Notes under the pieces: generated by a model
Databases searched by the model: none
What the model was told of the DNA's origin: nothing
Seen by the model: only the letters and a program-made list of their open reading frames with translations
Source of the DNA: Microlunatus phosphovorus NM-1
GTDB lineage: Bacteria > Actinomycetota > Actinomycetes > Propionibacteriales > Propionibacteriaceae
Reading direction: 5' to 3'
Assembly: GCF_000270245.1 (NCBI RefSeq)
Contig: NC_015635.1
Coordinates: 2,728,001-2,792,000 of the forward strand
Length of the DNA stretch: 64,000 nucleotides
Shown here: one piece after another, positions 42,097 to 50,293 of the stretch
Numbering within the stretch: the stretch's first letter is position 1
How the letters are laid out: each line of letters opens with the position of its first letter
Program-made: the position numbers and the translations under genes

Positions 42097-43379
42097 TGCA
42101 GATCTGCGTCGTGGCGCTGGGCAAGATCGGGCTCCCGCTGGCCGTCCAGTTCGCCCGGAAGGGCCACCGGGTCTACGGCGCCGACGTCGACGCGCGGACT
42201 GTGGACGTGGTCAACCAAGGCGTGCCGCCGTTCCCGAACGAGGCGGGCCTGGAGGAAGCCCTGGCGGAGGTGGTGACCGCGGGACTCCTGACGGCCACGA
42301 CGGACACCACGGCGGCGGTCGCCGACAGCGATGCCGTGGTCGTCGTCGTACCCCTGTTCGTGGACTCCGAGGCGGTGCCGGACTTCGGCTGGATGGACGC
42401 GGCCACACGTGCCATCGGCGCCGGGCTGCGACCGGGCACCCTGGTCAGCTATGAGACCACCCTGCCGGTCGGCACCACGCGAACCCGCTGGGCCCCGATG
42501 CTGGCCGAGACGTCCGGGCTGACGCCCGGGGAGGACTTCCACCTCGCCTTCAGCCCGGAGCGGGTGCTGACCGGGCGGGTCTTCGCCGATCTGCGCAAAT
42601 ACCCCAAGTTGGTCGGCGGCATCGACGAGGGCTCCGGGTGGCACGCCGAGGAGTTCTATCGGGCCGTGCTGGACTTCGACGAACGTGACGATCTCCCTCA
42701 GCCCAACGGCGTGTGGAACCTCGGGTCCGCCGAGGCTGCAGAGATGGCCAAGCTCGCCGAGACGACCTATCGCGATGTGAACATCGGGCTGGCCAATCAG
42801 TTCGCCCGGTACGCCGACACTGTCGGCGTCGACGTGCTGAAGGTCATCGAGGCCTGCAACTCCCAGCCCTACAGTCACATCCATCGCCCGGGAATCGCCG
42901 TCGGCGGCCACTGCATCCCGATCTATCCGCAGATCTACCTCTGGAACGATCCGGCGGCCACCGTCGTCCGGGCCGCTCGCGAGGCGAACACCGGGATGCC
43001 CCACTACGCCGTGGACCTGCTGGCCGCGGCACGCGGCGACCTGACCGATCTCTCGGTGCTGGTGCTGGGTGCGGCCTACCGCGGCGGCGTCAAGGAGGCT
43101 GCGTTCTCCGGGGTGTTCCCGATCGTGGCGGAGCTGCAGCGGCGCGGTGCCCGCTCCTATGTCAGCGACCCGCTCTACACACCCGAGGAACTCGAGGCGC
43201 TCGGGCTTCCCGCCCACCGCGGCGAGCCGGTCGAAGCTGCCGTCATCCAGGCCGACCACCGCGAGTACGCCACCTTGTCCCCGGAGGATCTGCCGGGGGT
43301 CACGGTGCTGGTCGACGGCCGTCGGGTCACCGATCCGCTGCGCTGGCAAGGGAAGACCAGGCTGGTCATCGGCGGCTGA
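42096..43379 (+). CDS. UDP-sugar 6-dehydrogenase (UDP-GlcNAc/ManNAc type, WbpA/WecC-like)
   Basis: A 427-residue NAD-dependent enzyme that oxidises C6 of a UDP-sugar to a uronate. Motifs are VVALGKIGLPLAVQFARKGH with the nucleotide fold, SYETTLPVGTTR, LAFSPERVLTGR, the central-helix LAETTYRDVNIGLANQF and the catalytic Cys in GIAVGGHCIPIYP. The FSPERVLTG form is typical of the UDP-HexNAc dehydrogenases rather than UDP-glucose dehydrogenase. The start is the ATG overlapping the GT2 stop. Together with the aminotransferase, oxidoreductase, acetyltransferase and 2-epimerase it completes a WbpA-like pathway. Confidence 0.9.
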   Translation: MQICVVALGKIGLPLAVQFARKGHRVYGADVDARTVDVVNQGVPPFPNEAGLEEALAEVVTAGLLTATTDTTAAVADSDAVVVVVPLFVDSEAVPDFGWMDAATRAIGAGLRPGTLVSYETTLPVGTTRTRWAPMLAETSGLTPGEDFHLAFSPERVLTGRVFADLRKYPKLVGGIDEGSGWHAEEFYRAVLDFDERDDLPQPNGVWNLGSAEAAEMAKLAETTYRDVNIGLANQFARYADTVGVDVLKVIEACNSQPYSHIHRPGIAVGGHCIPIYPQIYLWNDPAATVVRAAREANTGMPHYAVDLLAAARGDLTDLSVLVLGAAYRGGVKEAAFSGVFPIVAELQRRGARSYVSDPLYTPEELEALGLPAHRGEPVEAAVIQADHREYATLSPEDLPGVTVLVDGRRVTDPLRWQGKTRLVIGG

Positions 43380-43397
43380 CCTTCGGGTGCGACAACT

Positions 43398-44000
43398 CTA
43401 GGCCTCGACGAGTTCGACGTCCCCCTCAGCGGTGCGCCGCTCGCGATAGTGGTCCCCGGTCTTCGGGCAGACCCACTCATCGCCTTCGGCGACCAGTCGA
43501 AGACCGGCTTTGCCGACCCAGCCGATCCGACGCGCCGGCACCCCGACCACGAGGGCGAAGTCCGGCACGTCCTTGGTGACGACCGCGCCGGCCGCCACCA
43601 TCGCCCAGCGACCGATCCGCACCGGCGCCACGCAGACACTACGGGCGCCGAGCGCGGCGCCGGTTTCGACCACGACCCCGACCGCCTCCCAGTCCGCGCC
43701 GCCCTTGCGGCGGCCGTCCGGCTCGATCGCACGGGGATACTCGTCGTTGGTCAAGACCACCGCCGGACCGACGAACACCCCGTCGGCGAGCTGCGCCGGC
43801 TCGTAGACCAAGGCGTAGTTCTGCACCTTCACATTGCTGCCGAGCCGGACGCCGGTGCCGATGTAGGCCCCACGACCGATGATGCAGCCCGCCCCGAGCT
43901 CGGCGTCCTCCCGGATCTGGGCGAGCTCCCACACCGTCGTGCCGTCGCCCAGCCGGGCCGAATCGGCCACCTGGGCGCTGTCCTTGACTACCGCGCTCAT
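43398..44000 (-). CDS. Left-handed beta-helix acetyltransferase, WbpD-like
   Basis: A 200-residue hexapeptide-repeat acyltransferase. Coils run through ARLGDGTTVWELAQIREDAE, GCIIGRGAYIGTGVRLGSNV and VFVGPAVVLTNDEYPRA; a loop RRKGGADWEAVGVVVETGA precedes the second half. The C-terminus has a small ECP-like tail (EWVCPKTGDHYRE). The NDEYPRA motif with the early WELAQI is characteristic of the WbpD/WlbB group that acetylates the 3-amino group of UDP-2-acetamido-3-amino-2,3-dideoxy-glucuronate. It overlaps the large GT2-TagF gene by 4 bases and is convergent with the dehydrogenase gene. Confidence 0.9.
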   Translation of the reverse strand: MSAVVKDSAQVADSARLGDGTTVWELAQIREDAELGAGCIIGRGAYIGTGVRLGSNVKVQNYALVYEPAQLADGVFVGPAVVLTNDEYPRAIEPDGRRKGGADWEAVGVVVETGAALGARSVCVAPVRIGRWAMVAAGAVVTKDVPDFALVVGVPARRIGWVGKAGLRLVAEGDEWVCPKTGDHYRERRTAEGDVELVEA

Positions 44001-47000
44001 CTGCGTCCTCCCTGGTCGAAGAAGGCGTCGACGACCCGGGCGGTCGCTCGGCCATCGTTCAATGAGTTGAATCTCGTGTTGCAGTCCCGGCGAGCCTCGG
44101 CGAACTCCGCCGAGACGGCTTCGAGTTCGCGCACCGCCGCGATCACCTCGTCGGTGGTCTGCAGCATCGGCCCCGGAGCGGTGGGTGCGAAGTCGAACAA
44201 GGCGGTGCGCGAGGCGAGGTAGTCCTCCAGATCGGGGACGAAGAAGAGCATCGGCTTGTCCGTGATCAGCCAGTCGAACCGGAGCGACGAGTAGTCGAGG
44301 ATGGCGGCGTCCGCGGCGATCGTGAGGTCGTTGATCTCTGGATATCGGGTGACATCGATGATCCTCGCCGAGTGTCGCGACTGCGGCGAACTGTCCCGCA
44401 GGTTGTAGTTGTGGCCCCGCAACAAGACCACGTAGTCGTCTCCGAGCGCGGCGCTGAGCCGGTCGAGGTCGAGCTCATCGAACAACCGGGCGGCCCAGGC
44501 GCCGGTCGCATCGGACTCTCGCCAGGTCGGCGCGTAGAGCAGCACGGTCTTGTCCGCCGGCACTGCGAGGCGCTGCAGCACCCGCTCCCGGGTGCCTGCG
44601 GCCGGAGCCACCAGCGCGTCGTCGCGGGGATATCCGGTGACGAGCACCTCACCGGCGTACCGATACTCACGGCGGTAGATCTCCTCGCAGAAGTCCGCCG
44701 GGACCACGATCGAGGTCCATGCCTCGTTGCGTCGTCGACACTCGAACTCGATCAGTTGCTCGGTGAAGTCCTTGGTGCGCCAGAAGGAGATGCCCATCGA
44801 CTTGAACGGATAGCCGTGGAAGGTCTGCAGGAACCGCTGGTAGTCGCGCCGGTCGAAGAACCGGTCGAAGTCGATGTTGTTGCACAGATAGCGGGATCGG
44901 CCGATCGCCTCGTACCAGGCCCGGCTGCCGATGATCACCGGCCGCGCGCCGGCCGGGAGCTCGACGGAGTAATCGGAGACCCCCCAGACGAGTTCCAGTG
45001 GCGTCTCTCGTCGCCACAGCTCCTGGTGGATCGCCAGCTGGCTGTCGGTGGCGAACTCTCCCCGATAGCACTGAAAGAGCACCTGGTCGGCCGGCTCGAA
45101 AGTGGTCTGCCGATACCACTGGCCGAGCCGTCGCTGGCTGACCCGACCTCGCTCCTCGACGGCCAGCGGGGGCCGCACCGTGAGCACCAGGCGGGTGCTG
45201 CGCGTGCGACGAGCCACTGTCAGATGGTGCGAGCTGGTCAGCTGGTCGTCCGGCAGGTCGAGCAGCAGATCGTCGCCGGCGCGGACCCAGATCTCGTGAC
45301 CAGGCCCGAGCCGGTCGCCAACCTCCCGGGCGTCGCCGTGCAGCTCGTCGTCGATCACGGCCTCGTCGGCCCCCGGATTCTCCGTGATCAAGGCGCCCGA
45401 CCTGCCCGGCCGGGCATCCGGGTTCTCGGAGTCGTCGACCTCGTCGTGCTGCGGCTCGCCGAAGGTGACTGTCGGGAGCGCACTCTGCGCCGCGCGACGT
45501 CCGGGAATCGCGATGCCATAGACGCCGCTGACCAGTGGTCGAGGCTCGGCTGCGTTCCAATAGTGAATCCGAGTGGGGAAAGTCAGCCGCCAGCGCTGCG
45601 GACCGAGCGGCTCGACCGTGCCCGCTCGGACGGTGGCGGCGTCGCCGCGGAGTTCGGCTTGCCGCAGCGCGGCCGCATTCAAGCCGGCGGTCTGCACCTC
45701 CAGCGACAGTCGGTCGGCGTCCAGGTGGACTGCGGTCGCCTGGACGCTCCGGCCGGGTCGGGCTGCCTGCACGAGTCCGCGCGGCGTCCGCTGCCAGAGC
45801 AGCCGGCCTCGGCGGTCGGCGACCGTCCGTCCGGTCACCGCCTCGACCGGCCACATCACTCGATGCTGTTCCCCGGATTCGGTGACGACACGCAGTTCCC
45901 AGGAACCCTTTCCCGCCGGCGGCGTGAGGCGGAAGCCGTACTGACCGGCAGCATCCCGCTGCAGCGGCGTGGTCACGCAGACGCTGCGGTTCTCCTTCTC
46001 CAGGAGCACGGCACGCGTCGGCGGGCTGGGCAGCGGTTGCAGCACGGACAGCGACCCGACGAGTTCGCCGGTCTGGGTGACCTCGAGTCGGTTGGCGCGG
46101 ATCGGCCCGTGCTGGACCGTGAGCACGAACCCGTCGCTGCTGTCGAGCAGCGGGACGACGCGGGTGTCGTCGAGCGGGCTGATGGTCGGTGACGACGGCA
46201 TCCGGTCGCCGATGCCGGTGCGGACCAGCTGAAGGACCGGACCCTCCCGGACCACCCCGTCGGCCTCGATCCGGACCCGTAGCTGCCAGCGCGAGGGACC
46301 GGCGGTCACGATCCTCGACACCGGCACCGTGAGGACGAAGCCACCTTGGTCATACCGGTGGTTCGGCTGGTTCGCCCAGGCCGTGGCTGCGGGTGTCTCG
46401 CGCCGGCGGTGGGTCAGTTCGAGTTCTCCGGAGCCGTCCAGGCGGCGGAGCACGAAGCGCAGGTCCGGCTTCAGCTCGGTGAGATCGACACCGCCGATGA
46501 AGGCCCAGCCGTCGATCTGGAGCGAGCGGTCGGCCTGCCAGTGAATGCCGCGCACCACCGCCTGGTACGCCGACTGGTGGTCGCTGTACTCATACATCTC
46601 CGGTCGCAGCGCGAGATCGCGGCCGAAATCGAGATCGGCGAAGATCCGCCCGCCGACCACCGTCGAGGCGGCCTGCATGCTGTTGAGTCGGGTGAACTCC
46701 AGCAGTCGGTCCACCTCGTCCCAGCGACCGGCTGCCACCAGTGCCACCGAGATCTTGCGACTGGGCCGGGCATGTCGCAGCGCCGCATCGTCGAAGTGGG
46801 CCAAGAAGGCGGCAGCCGCCCGCTGCAGCACCGCTCGGTAGTCGTCGTCGGCGGCCAGAGCGTAGGGGATGAAGACGGGGAGGTCGGTGTCGGCGACCCG
46901 GCCCAGCCAGGCTGCCCGGACCTCGGAGGACGCCTCGCGCATCACCACGTCCAGGGCTTGCTGCTTGACTCTGAGCCGGTCTTCGAGATTGGAGGCCAGA

Positions 47001-47776
47001 TGCTTCTGCTGGCCGATCGAGGTCGCGTTCTCCCGGATCCGCCAGTTGTAGGTGAAGGTCGTCAGCACGTCGAAGGCGTGGGCCCGCAGATACGCGGTGA
47101 CCATCGGCACGTGGTCCTCGTAGGCTGTGCCTTCCTCGAACGGGCCGATCTTGGTGCGCCAGAACTCGGTTCGGAACATCCGGTTGCAGGCGATGACGTC
47201 CTGCATCGCGTCGGGGAACTGGTCGATGGTGACTCGGAGCCGTTCGACCTGGTGCACGTTCTTGGTCCAGGACGGGACCGACCGGTGACCGTGCCGCATC
47301 CGTCGGACGGCGCCGATCGCGAAGTCGGAACCGGTGCGGGACAGTGTCCGCACCATCTGTTGGTACGCGTCCGGAGGCACCGTGTCGTCGGCGTCCAGGA
47401 AGGTGAGATATGGCGCGCGGGCGGCGGTGATGCCCGCGTTGCGGGCCGCCCCCAGCCCGGCGTTCGCCTGCCGGACGATCACGATCCGCCGGTCGCGGGC
47501 CGCGTACTCGGCCATGATCGCGGCCGAGCCGTCAGTGGAGCCGTCGTCGACCAGGATGATCTGCATTCGTTGCAGCGTCTGCGCCAGCACGCTGTCGAGG
47601 CACTCGCCCAGATAGTCCTCGACGTTGTATACGGGTACGACGACGCTCAGCACCGGCTCGGTGCGGGGCAGTATCCGACCCAGCGGGCTGTCGCGGATCA
47701 CACGCACCAGTGGACCCGGCAGCCAGGCGCTGAAGCGCTGGAACGCGCGGCGGACTCTCTTCCGCGTGCTAGCCAC
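43997..47776 (-). CDS. GT2 glycosyltransferase fused to CDP-glycerol/ribitol phosphotransferase (TagF/TarL-like)
   Basis: A 1,259-residue bifunctional polymerase. Residues ~40-260 are GT2 (SVVVPVYNVEDYLGECLDSV, ILVDDGSTDGSAAIMAEYA, GLGAARNAGITAARAPYLTFL with DADD). Residues ~260-880 are helical and beta-rich accessory regions. Residues ~890-1255 are the polyol-phosphate transferase domain with VVIPADFCEEIYR-like, EVLVTGYPRDDALV, VLLYAPTWRES, LLRGHNYNLRD, ADAAILDYSSLRFDWLITDKP and LFDFAPTAPGPML. The start is GTG (VAST...). It overlaps the WbpD-like gene. It should add both a sugar and polyol-phosphate units to a wall polymer, with CDP-ribitol the likely donor given the Bcs1-like gene nearby. 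Confidence 0.9.
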   Translation of the reverse strand: MASTRKRVRRAFQRFSAWLPGPLVRVIRDSPLGRILPRTEPVLSVVVPVYNVEDYLGECLDSVLAQTLQRMQIILVDDGSTDGSAAIMAEYAARDRRIVIVRQANAGLGAARNAGITAARAPYLTFLDADDTVPPDAYQQMVRTLSRTGSDFAIGAVRRMRHGHRSVPSWTKNVHQVERLRVTIDQFPDAMQDVIACNRMFRTEFWRTKIGPFEEGTAYEDHVPMVTAYLRAHAFDVLTTFTYNWRIRENATSIGQQKHLASNLEDRLRVKQQALDVVMREASSEVRAAWLGRVADTDLPVFIPYALAADDDYRAVLQRAAAAFLAHFDDAALRHARPSRKISVALVAAGRWDEVDRLLEFTRLNSMQAASTVVGGRIFADLDFGRDLALRPEMYEYSDHQSAYQAVVRGIHWQADRSLQIDGWAFIGGVDLTELKPDLRFVLRRLDGSGELELTHRRRETPAATAWANQPNHRYDQGGFVLTVPVSRIVTAGPSRWQLRVRIEADGVVREGPVLQLVRTGIGDRMPSSPTISPLDDTRVVPLLDSSDGFVLTVQHGPIRANRLEVTQTGELVGSLSVLQPLPSPPTRAVLLEKENRSVCVTTPLQRDAAGQYGFRLTPPAGKGSWELRVVTESGEQHRVMWPVEAVTGRTVADRRGRLLWQRTPRGLVQAARPGRSVQATAVHLDADRLSLEVQTAGLNAAALRQAELRGDAATVRAGTVEPLGPQRWRLTFPTRIHYWNAAEPRPLVSGVYGIAIPGRRAAQSALPTVTFGEPQHDEVDDSENPDARPGRSGALITENPGADEAVIDDELHGDAREVGDRLGPGHEIWVRAGDDLLLDLPDDQLTSSHHLTVARRTRSTRLVLTVRPPLAVEERGRVSQRRLGQWYRQTTFEPADQVLFQCYRGEFATDSQLAIHQELWRRETPLELVWGVSDYSVELPAGARPVIIGSRAWYEAIGRSRYLCNNIDFDRFFDRRDYQRFLQTFHGYPFKSMGISFWRTKDFTEQLIEFECRRRNEAWTSIVVPADFCEEIYRREYRYAGEVLVTGYPRDDALVAPAAGTRERVLQRLAVPADKTVLLYAPTWRESDATGAWAARLFDELDLDRLSAALGDDYVVLLRGHNYNLRDSSPQSRHSARIIDVTRYPEINDLTIAADAAILDYSSLRFDWLITDKPMLFFVPDLEDYLASRTALFDFAPTAPGPMLQTTDEVIAAVRELEAVSAEFAEARRDCNTRFNSLNDGRATARVVDAFFDQGGRR

Positions 47777-47908
47777 TGCCGCTGCCTACCTCCTGTGCCC
47801 AGCGCTGGTCGATGAGCCCGCCACAGTGTATAGACCCCCGGTGCCGAAACAGCTTGAGGAGCGGCGACGCGCCCGAGGCTCATGAACCCTGCCGCATCGG
47901 TCGCGTCG

Positions 47909-47914
47909 TAGTCT
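47909..47914 (+). promoter_or_regulatory. Leaderless-type -10 box
   Basis: TAGTCT at 47909-47914 ends six bases before the GTG at 47921. No Shine-Dalgarno sequence and no clear -35 are visible. Confidence 0.35.
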
Positions 47915-47920
47915 GCGAAT

Positions 47921-48703
47921 GTGTACTACATCGAGCTTCTCGCCGAGGCGCACCGGCGGCTGTCCCCGGCCACCTACCTCGAGATCGGGGTACGCGACGG
48001 TCGCAGCCTCGCGCTGGCTCGCACCCGGTCGGTAGCTATCGATCCGGACTTCGCCATCAAGGCCGAACTGAACTGCGACGTCACGCTCTTCCGCACGACC
48101 AGCGACGAGTACTTCGCCCGGCCGGATCCGCTGGCGCCCACCGATGGGCGACCGTTCGAGCTCGCCTTCATCGACGGCCTGCACCTGTTCGAATACGTGC
48201 TGCGCGACTTCATCAACGCCGAACGCCATGCCAGTCCCCGAGGCGTGATCTTCTTCGACGACATCCTCCCGCGCACCGTGGACGAGGCTGCCCGCCGCAA
48301 GCACACCCTTGCCTGGACCGGAGATGTCTATCCGATCGTCGAGGTGCTCACGCGTTACCGCCCTGACCTGACGGTGCTCCCCATCGACGTCCGGCCCACT
48401 GGTCTGCTGTTGGTCACCGGGCTCGATCCGACCAGCACGACGCTGCTGGAGCACTACGACGAGATCGTCGCCGAGTACGTGCATCCCGATCCGCAGCCGG
48501 TTCCGGACCAGCTGCTGGATCGGTTGGCAACCGTCGACCCCGATCGGGTCCTGGCGTCGAGCCTGTGGGAGATCCTGGCCGGCGCGAGCCCCGAGGACGG
48601 GCCGGCCGAGGTACGCAGCCGGCTTGCGGCGGCCTTGGGCTCCGAGCTCGGCGCGGCCTGGGGCTTGCGGCCGGCGGCAGCGGCGGCTACCGCCGGCGGG
48701 TGA
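47921..48703 (+). CDS. Class I SAM methyltransferase (Methyltransf_24-like)
   Basis: A 260-residue protein. Residues 15-40 carry a compact SAM site (TYLEIGVRDGRSLALA) and a following acidic residue in VAIDPDF. FELAFIDGLHLFEYVLRDFI and GVIFFDDILPR are typical of the Methyltransf_24 group found in polysaccharide loci. The C-terminal ~90 residues are Ala/Pro-rich and less conserved. The GTG start has a -10 box at leaderless spacing. It is divergent from the GT2-TagF gene, and its end overlaps by 17 bases the end of the convergent gene. Its acceptor is unknown. Confidence 0.85.
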   Translation: MYYIELLAEAHRRLSPATYLEIGVRDGRSLALARTRSVAIDPDFAIKAELNCDVTLFRTTSDEYFARPDPLAPTDGRPFELAFIDGLHLFEYVLRDFINAERHASPRGVIFFDDILPRTVDEAARRKHTLAWTGDVYPIVEVLTRYRPDLTVLPIDVRPTGLLLVTGLDPTSTTLLEHYDEIVAEYVHPDPQPVPDQLLDRLATVDPDRVLASSLWEILAGASPEDGPAEVRSRLAAALGSELGAAWGLRPAAAAATAGG

Positions 48704-50261
48704 GTCGGCGATAGCCGGCTCTGGCGATCTCCAACCGGGCGACCCGGCCGACCGCGGGCTCCAGGAACGCCGGCATCCGGCGACGAAGGCGCGCCGCCCA
48801 GTGCCGGGTATCGATCTGAGCCGTGGCGGACCGGCTCGAGGAGGGCCCTGCCGCCGGGGCCGGTCTCTTCTTCTTCGGCTGCTTCAGCACCGACATCTGG
48901 CCGGTGTGGGCGATTCGCAGCCGGAGCCCGGTCGCGGCTGGTGGGGCAGCGTCGAAGGCGGTCGACAGGCCACGGTTTCCCTGCAGACCGGACAGCCAGC
49001 ACTCGATTGCCGATCCCGCGGGATCGGCAATCAGCACTGCCGGCAACGAGAAGCCATCCTGCAGCACCCGGCCCGGCACGCGGGTGGGCTGATCGACATG
49101 CAACTCGGTCGCGCTCAATCGCAGGCGGGTGCCCTGGACGGTCTCCTCGAGCTGTGCATCGTCAACCCGGAAGCGACGAAACAGTGAGTGCCGGGTGGCG
49201 TCGACGTCCAGCACCAGACCCGCTGAATCCTTTCCACCGACCCGTCCGGCTGAATCCTTCCCACCGACCCGCCCGGCTGAATCCTTCCCACCAACCCGCC
49301 CCGCTGGTTCCTTCCCACCGACCCGCCCCGGGGCTATTCGCTTGCAGGCCAGGAGTCGACCGCCCAGCACGGCCCCGCCCGGTGACGGTGCGTCGAGTCG
49401 CGCCCTGATGCTTCGCTGGCGGTCATCCACCGCCGAGAGCCAGATCTCCCAGAGACCACGATCCAGCCACTCCCCCGCGGCGGCTGTCGCCGGATCGAGC
49501 CCGGCCGCGGCGGCGAAGGTTCCGTTGGGTGAGACTTCTCCGCTGGTCGGCAGCCAGAACTGCTGGCCGCTCGAAGGCTGGCAGATCTCGACCGTCACCT
49601 CCGTCGCCCTGAAGTCCGCCGGTAGTGAACCGGACACCTCGAAGGCCAGCGCTCCTGCCGACCAGGTGCCGGTGACCGAGTCGATGGCCGGTCGAGGCGA
49701 CGAGTCGGTGGCAGCATCCACGGGCTGGAGCACGGCGAGGCATGGATAGCTCGCCACTACCGCCGTCGGACCCTCACCACTGGTTGCCTCCATCAGACAC
49801 AGCCTCGTGTCTGCAGCTGCGAGGTTCAGACCATCGGCCGCTATCCCGTCGTGCCGGAAGCTGCAGCCGTATTGCGGCCCGCGGACGGTGTAGGTGCGCC
49901 CGGCCACCGCACCGGCATCGTGCCGCTCACCGGCGGCGACCAGCGACTCCAAGGCACGAGGCGGCAGCAGCAGGGGCGCCTCGATGGTCGGCAGCACCAG
50001 CACCCAACGGGTCTCGACTCTCGCCCGAGCCTCCTGGACGCCGGCGGCCAGCCCTTCGGCATCCGCGGCCACAGCGACCGTGACGTTGGGTCGACGTGTC
50101 GCCAGCGCCTCCAGTCGCGGTCTGATCGTGCTCGACTCGACCACCACGTACGTCACACCGAAATCGTCATAGGGCAGCGACTGCGCATCGATCGAGCGGA
50201 TCAATGCCGACAGCGACTCGGTCACGGCGACTGGGACGATGACCGTCAGGCGGGGTGACAT
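48687..50261 (-). CDS. GT2-like N-terminal domain protein with internal 9-residue repeats
   Basis: A 524-residue protein. Residues 1-170 have a GT2-like beginning (RLTVIVPVAVTESLSALIRS, VTYVVVESSTIRPRLEAL), but the usual metal-binding DxD after VLVLPTIEAP is not evident, so catalytic activity is doubtful. Residues ~180-300 and ~370-470 are beta-rich accessory domains like those in the neighbouring GT2 fusions. Between them (~310-350) are four GRVGGKDSA repeats encoded by a 27-bp tandem repeat. The end is basic. The start was set at the ATG at 50261 seven codons inside the longest frame, because it begins the fold. It follows the GT61 gene by about 30 bases. Confidence 0.75.
   Translation of the reverse strand: MSPRLTVIVPVAVTESLSALIRSIDAQSLPYDDFGVTYVVVESSTIRPRLEALATRRPNVTVAVAADAEGLAAGVQEARARVETRWVLVLPTIEAPLLLPPRALESLVAAGERHDAGAVAGRTYTVRGPQYGCSFRHDGIAADGLNLAAADTRLCLMEATSGEGPTAVVASYPCLAVLQPVDAATDSSPRPAIDSVTGTWSAGALAFEVSGSLPADFRATEVTVEICQPSSGQQFWLPTSGEVSPNGTFAAAAGLDPATAAAGEWLDRGLWEIWLSAVDDRQRSIRARLDAPSPGGAVLGGRLLACKRIAPGRVGGKEPAGRVGGKDSAGRVGGKDSAGRVGGKDSAGLVLDVDATRHSLFRRFRVDDAQLEETVQGTRLRLSATELHVDQPTRVPGRVLQDGFSLPAVLIADPAGSAIECWLSGLQGNRGLSTAFDAAPPAATGLRLRIAHTGQMSVLKQPKKKRPAPAAGPSSSRSATAQIDTRHWAARLRRRMPAFLEPAVGRVARLEIARAGYRRLTRRR
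49222..49329. repeat. Four tandem copies of a 27-bp repeat
   Basis: Units start at 49222, 49249, 49276 and 49303. The first three begin gctgaatcc and differ from each other by one to three bases; the fourth is more diverged at its start (gctggttcc). They are in frame with the GT2-like gene and encode a flexible Gly/Lys/Asp linker. Copy number could vary between strains. Confidence 0.9.
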
Positions 50262-50293
50262 GACCACATGCTCGCATCCCATCCGGGCGGAAC

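Noticed and set aside
49222-49329. Could the 27-bp repeats be a CRISPR array?
   Set aside because: The units are directly adjacent without unique spacers, are in frame with a gene, and there are no cas genes nearby.
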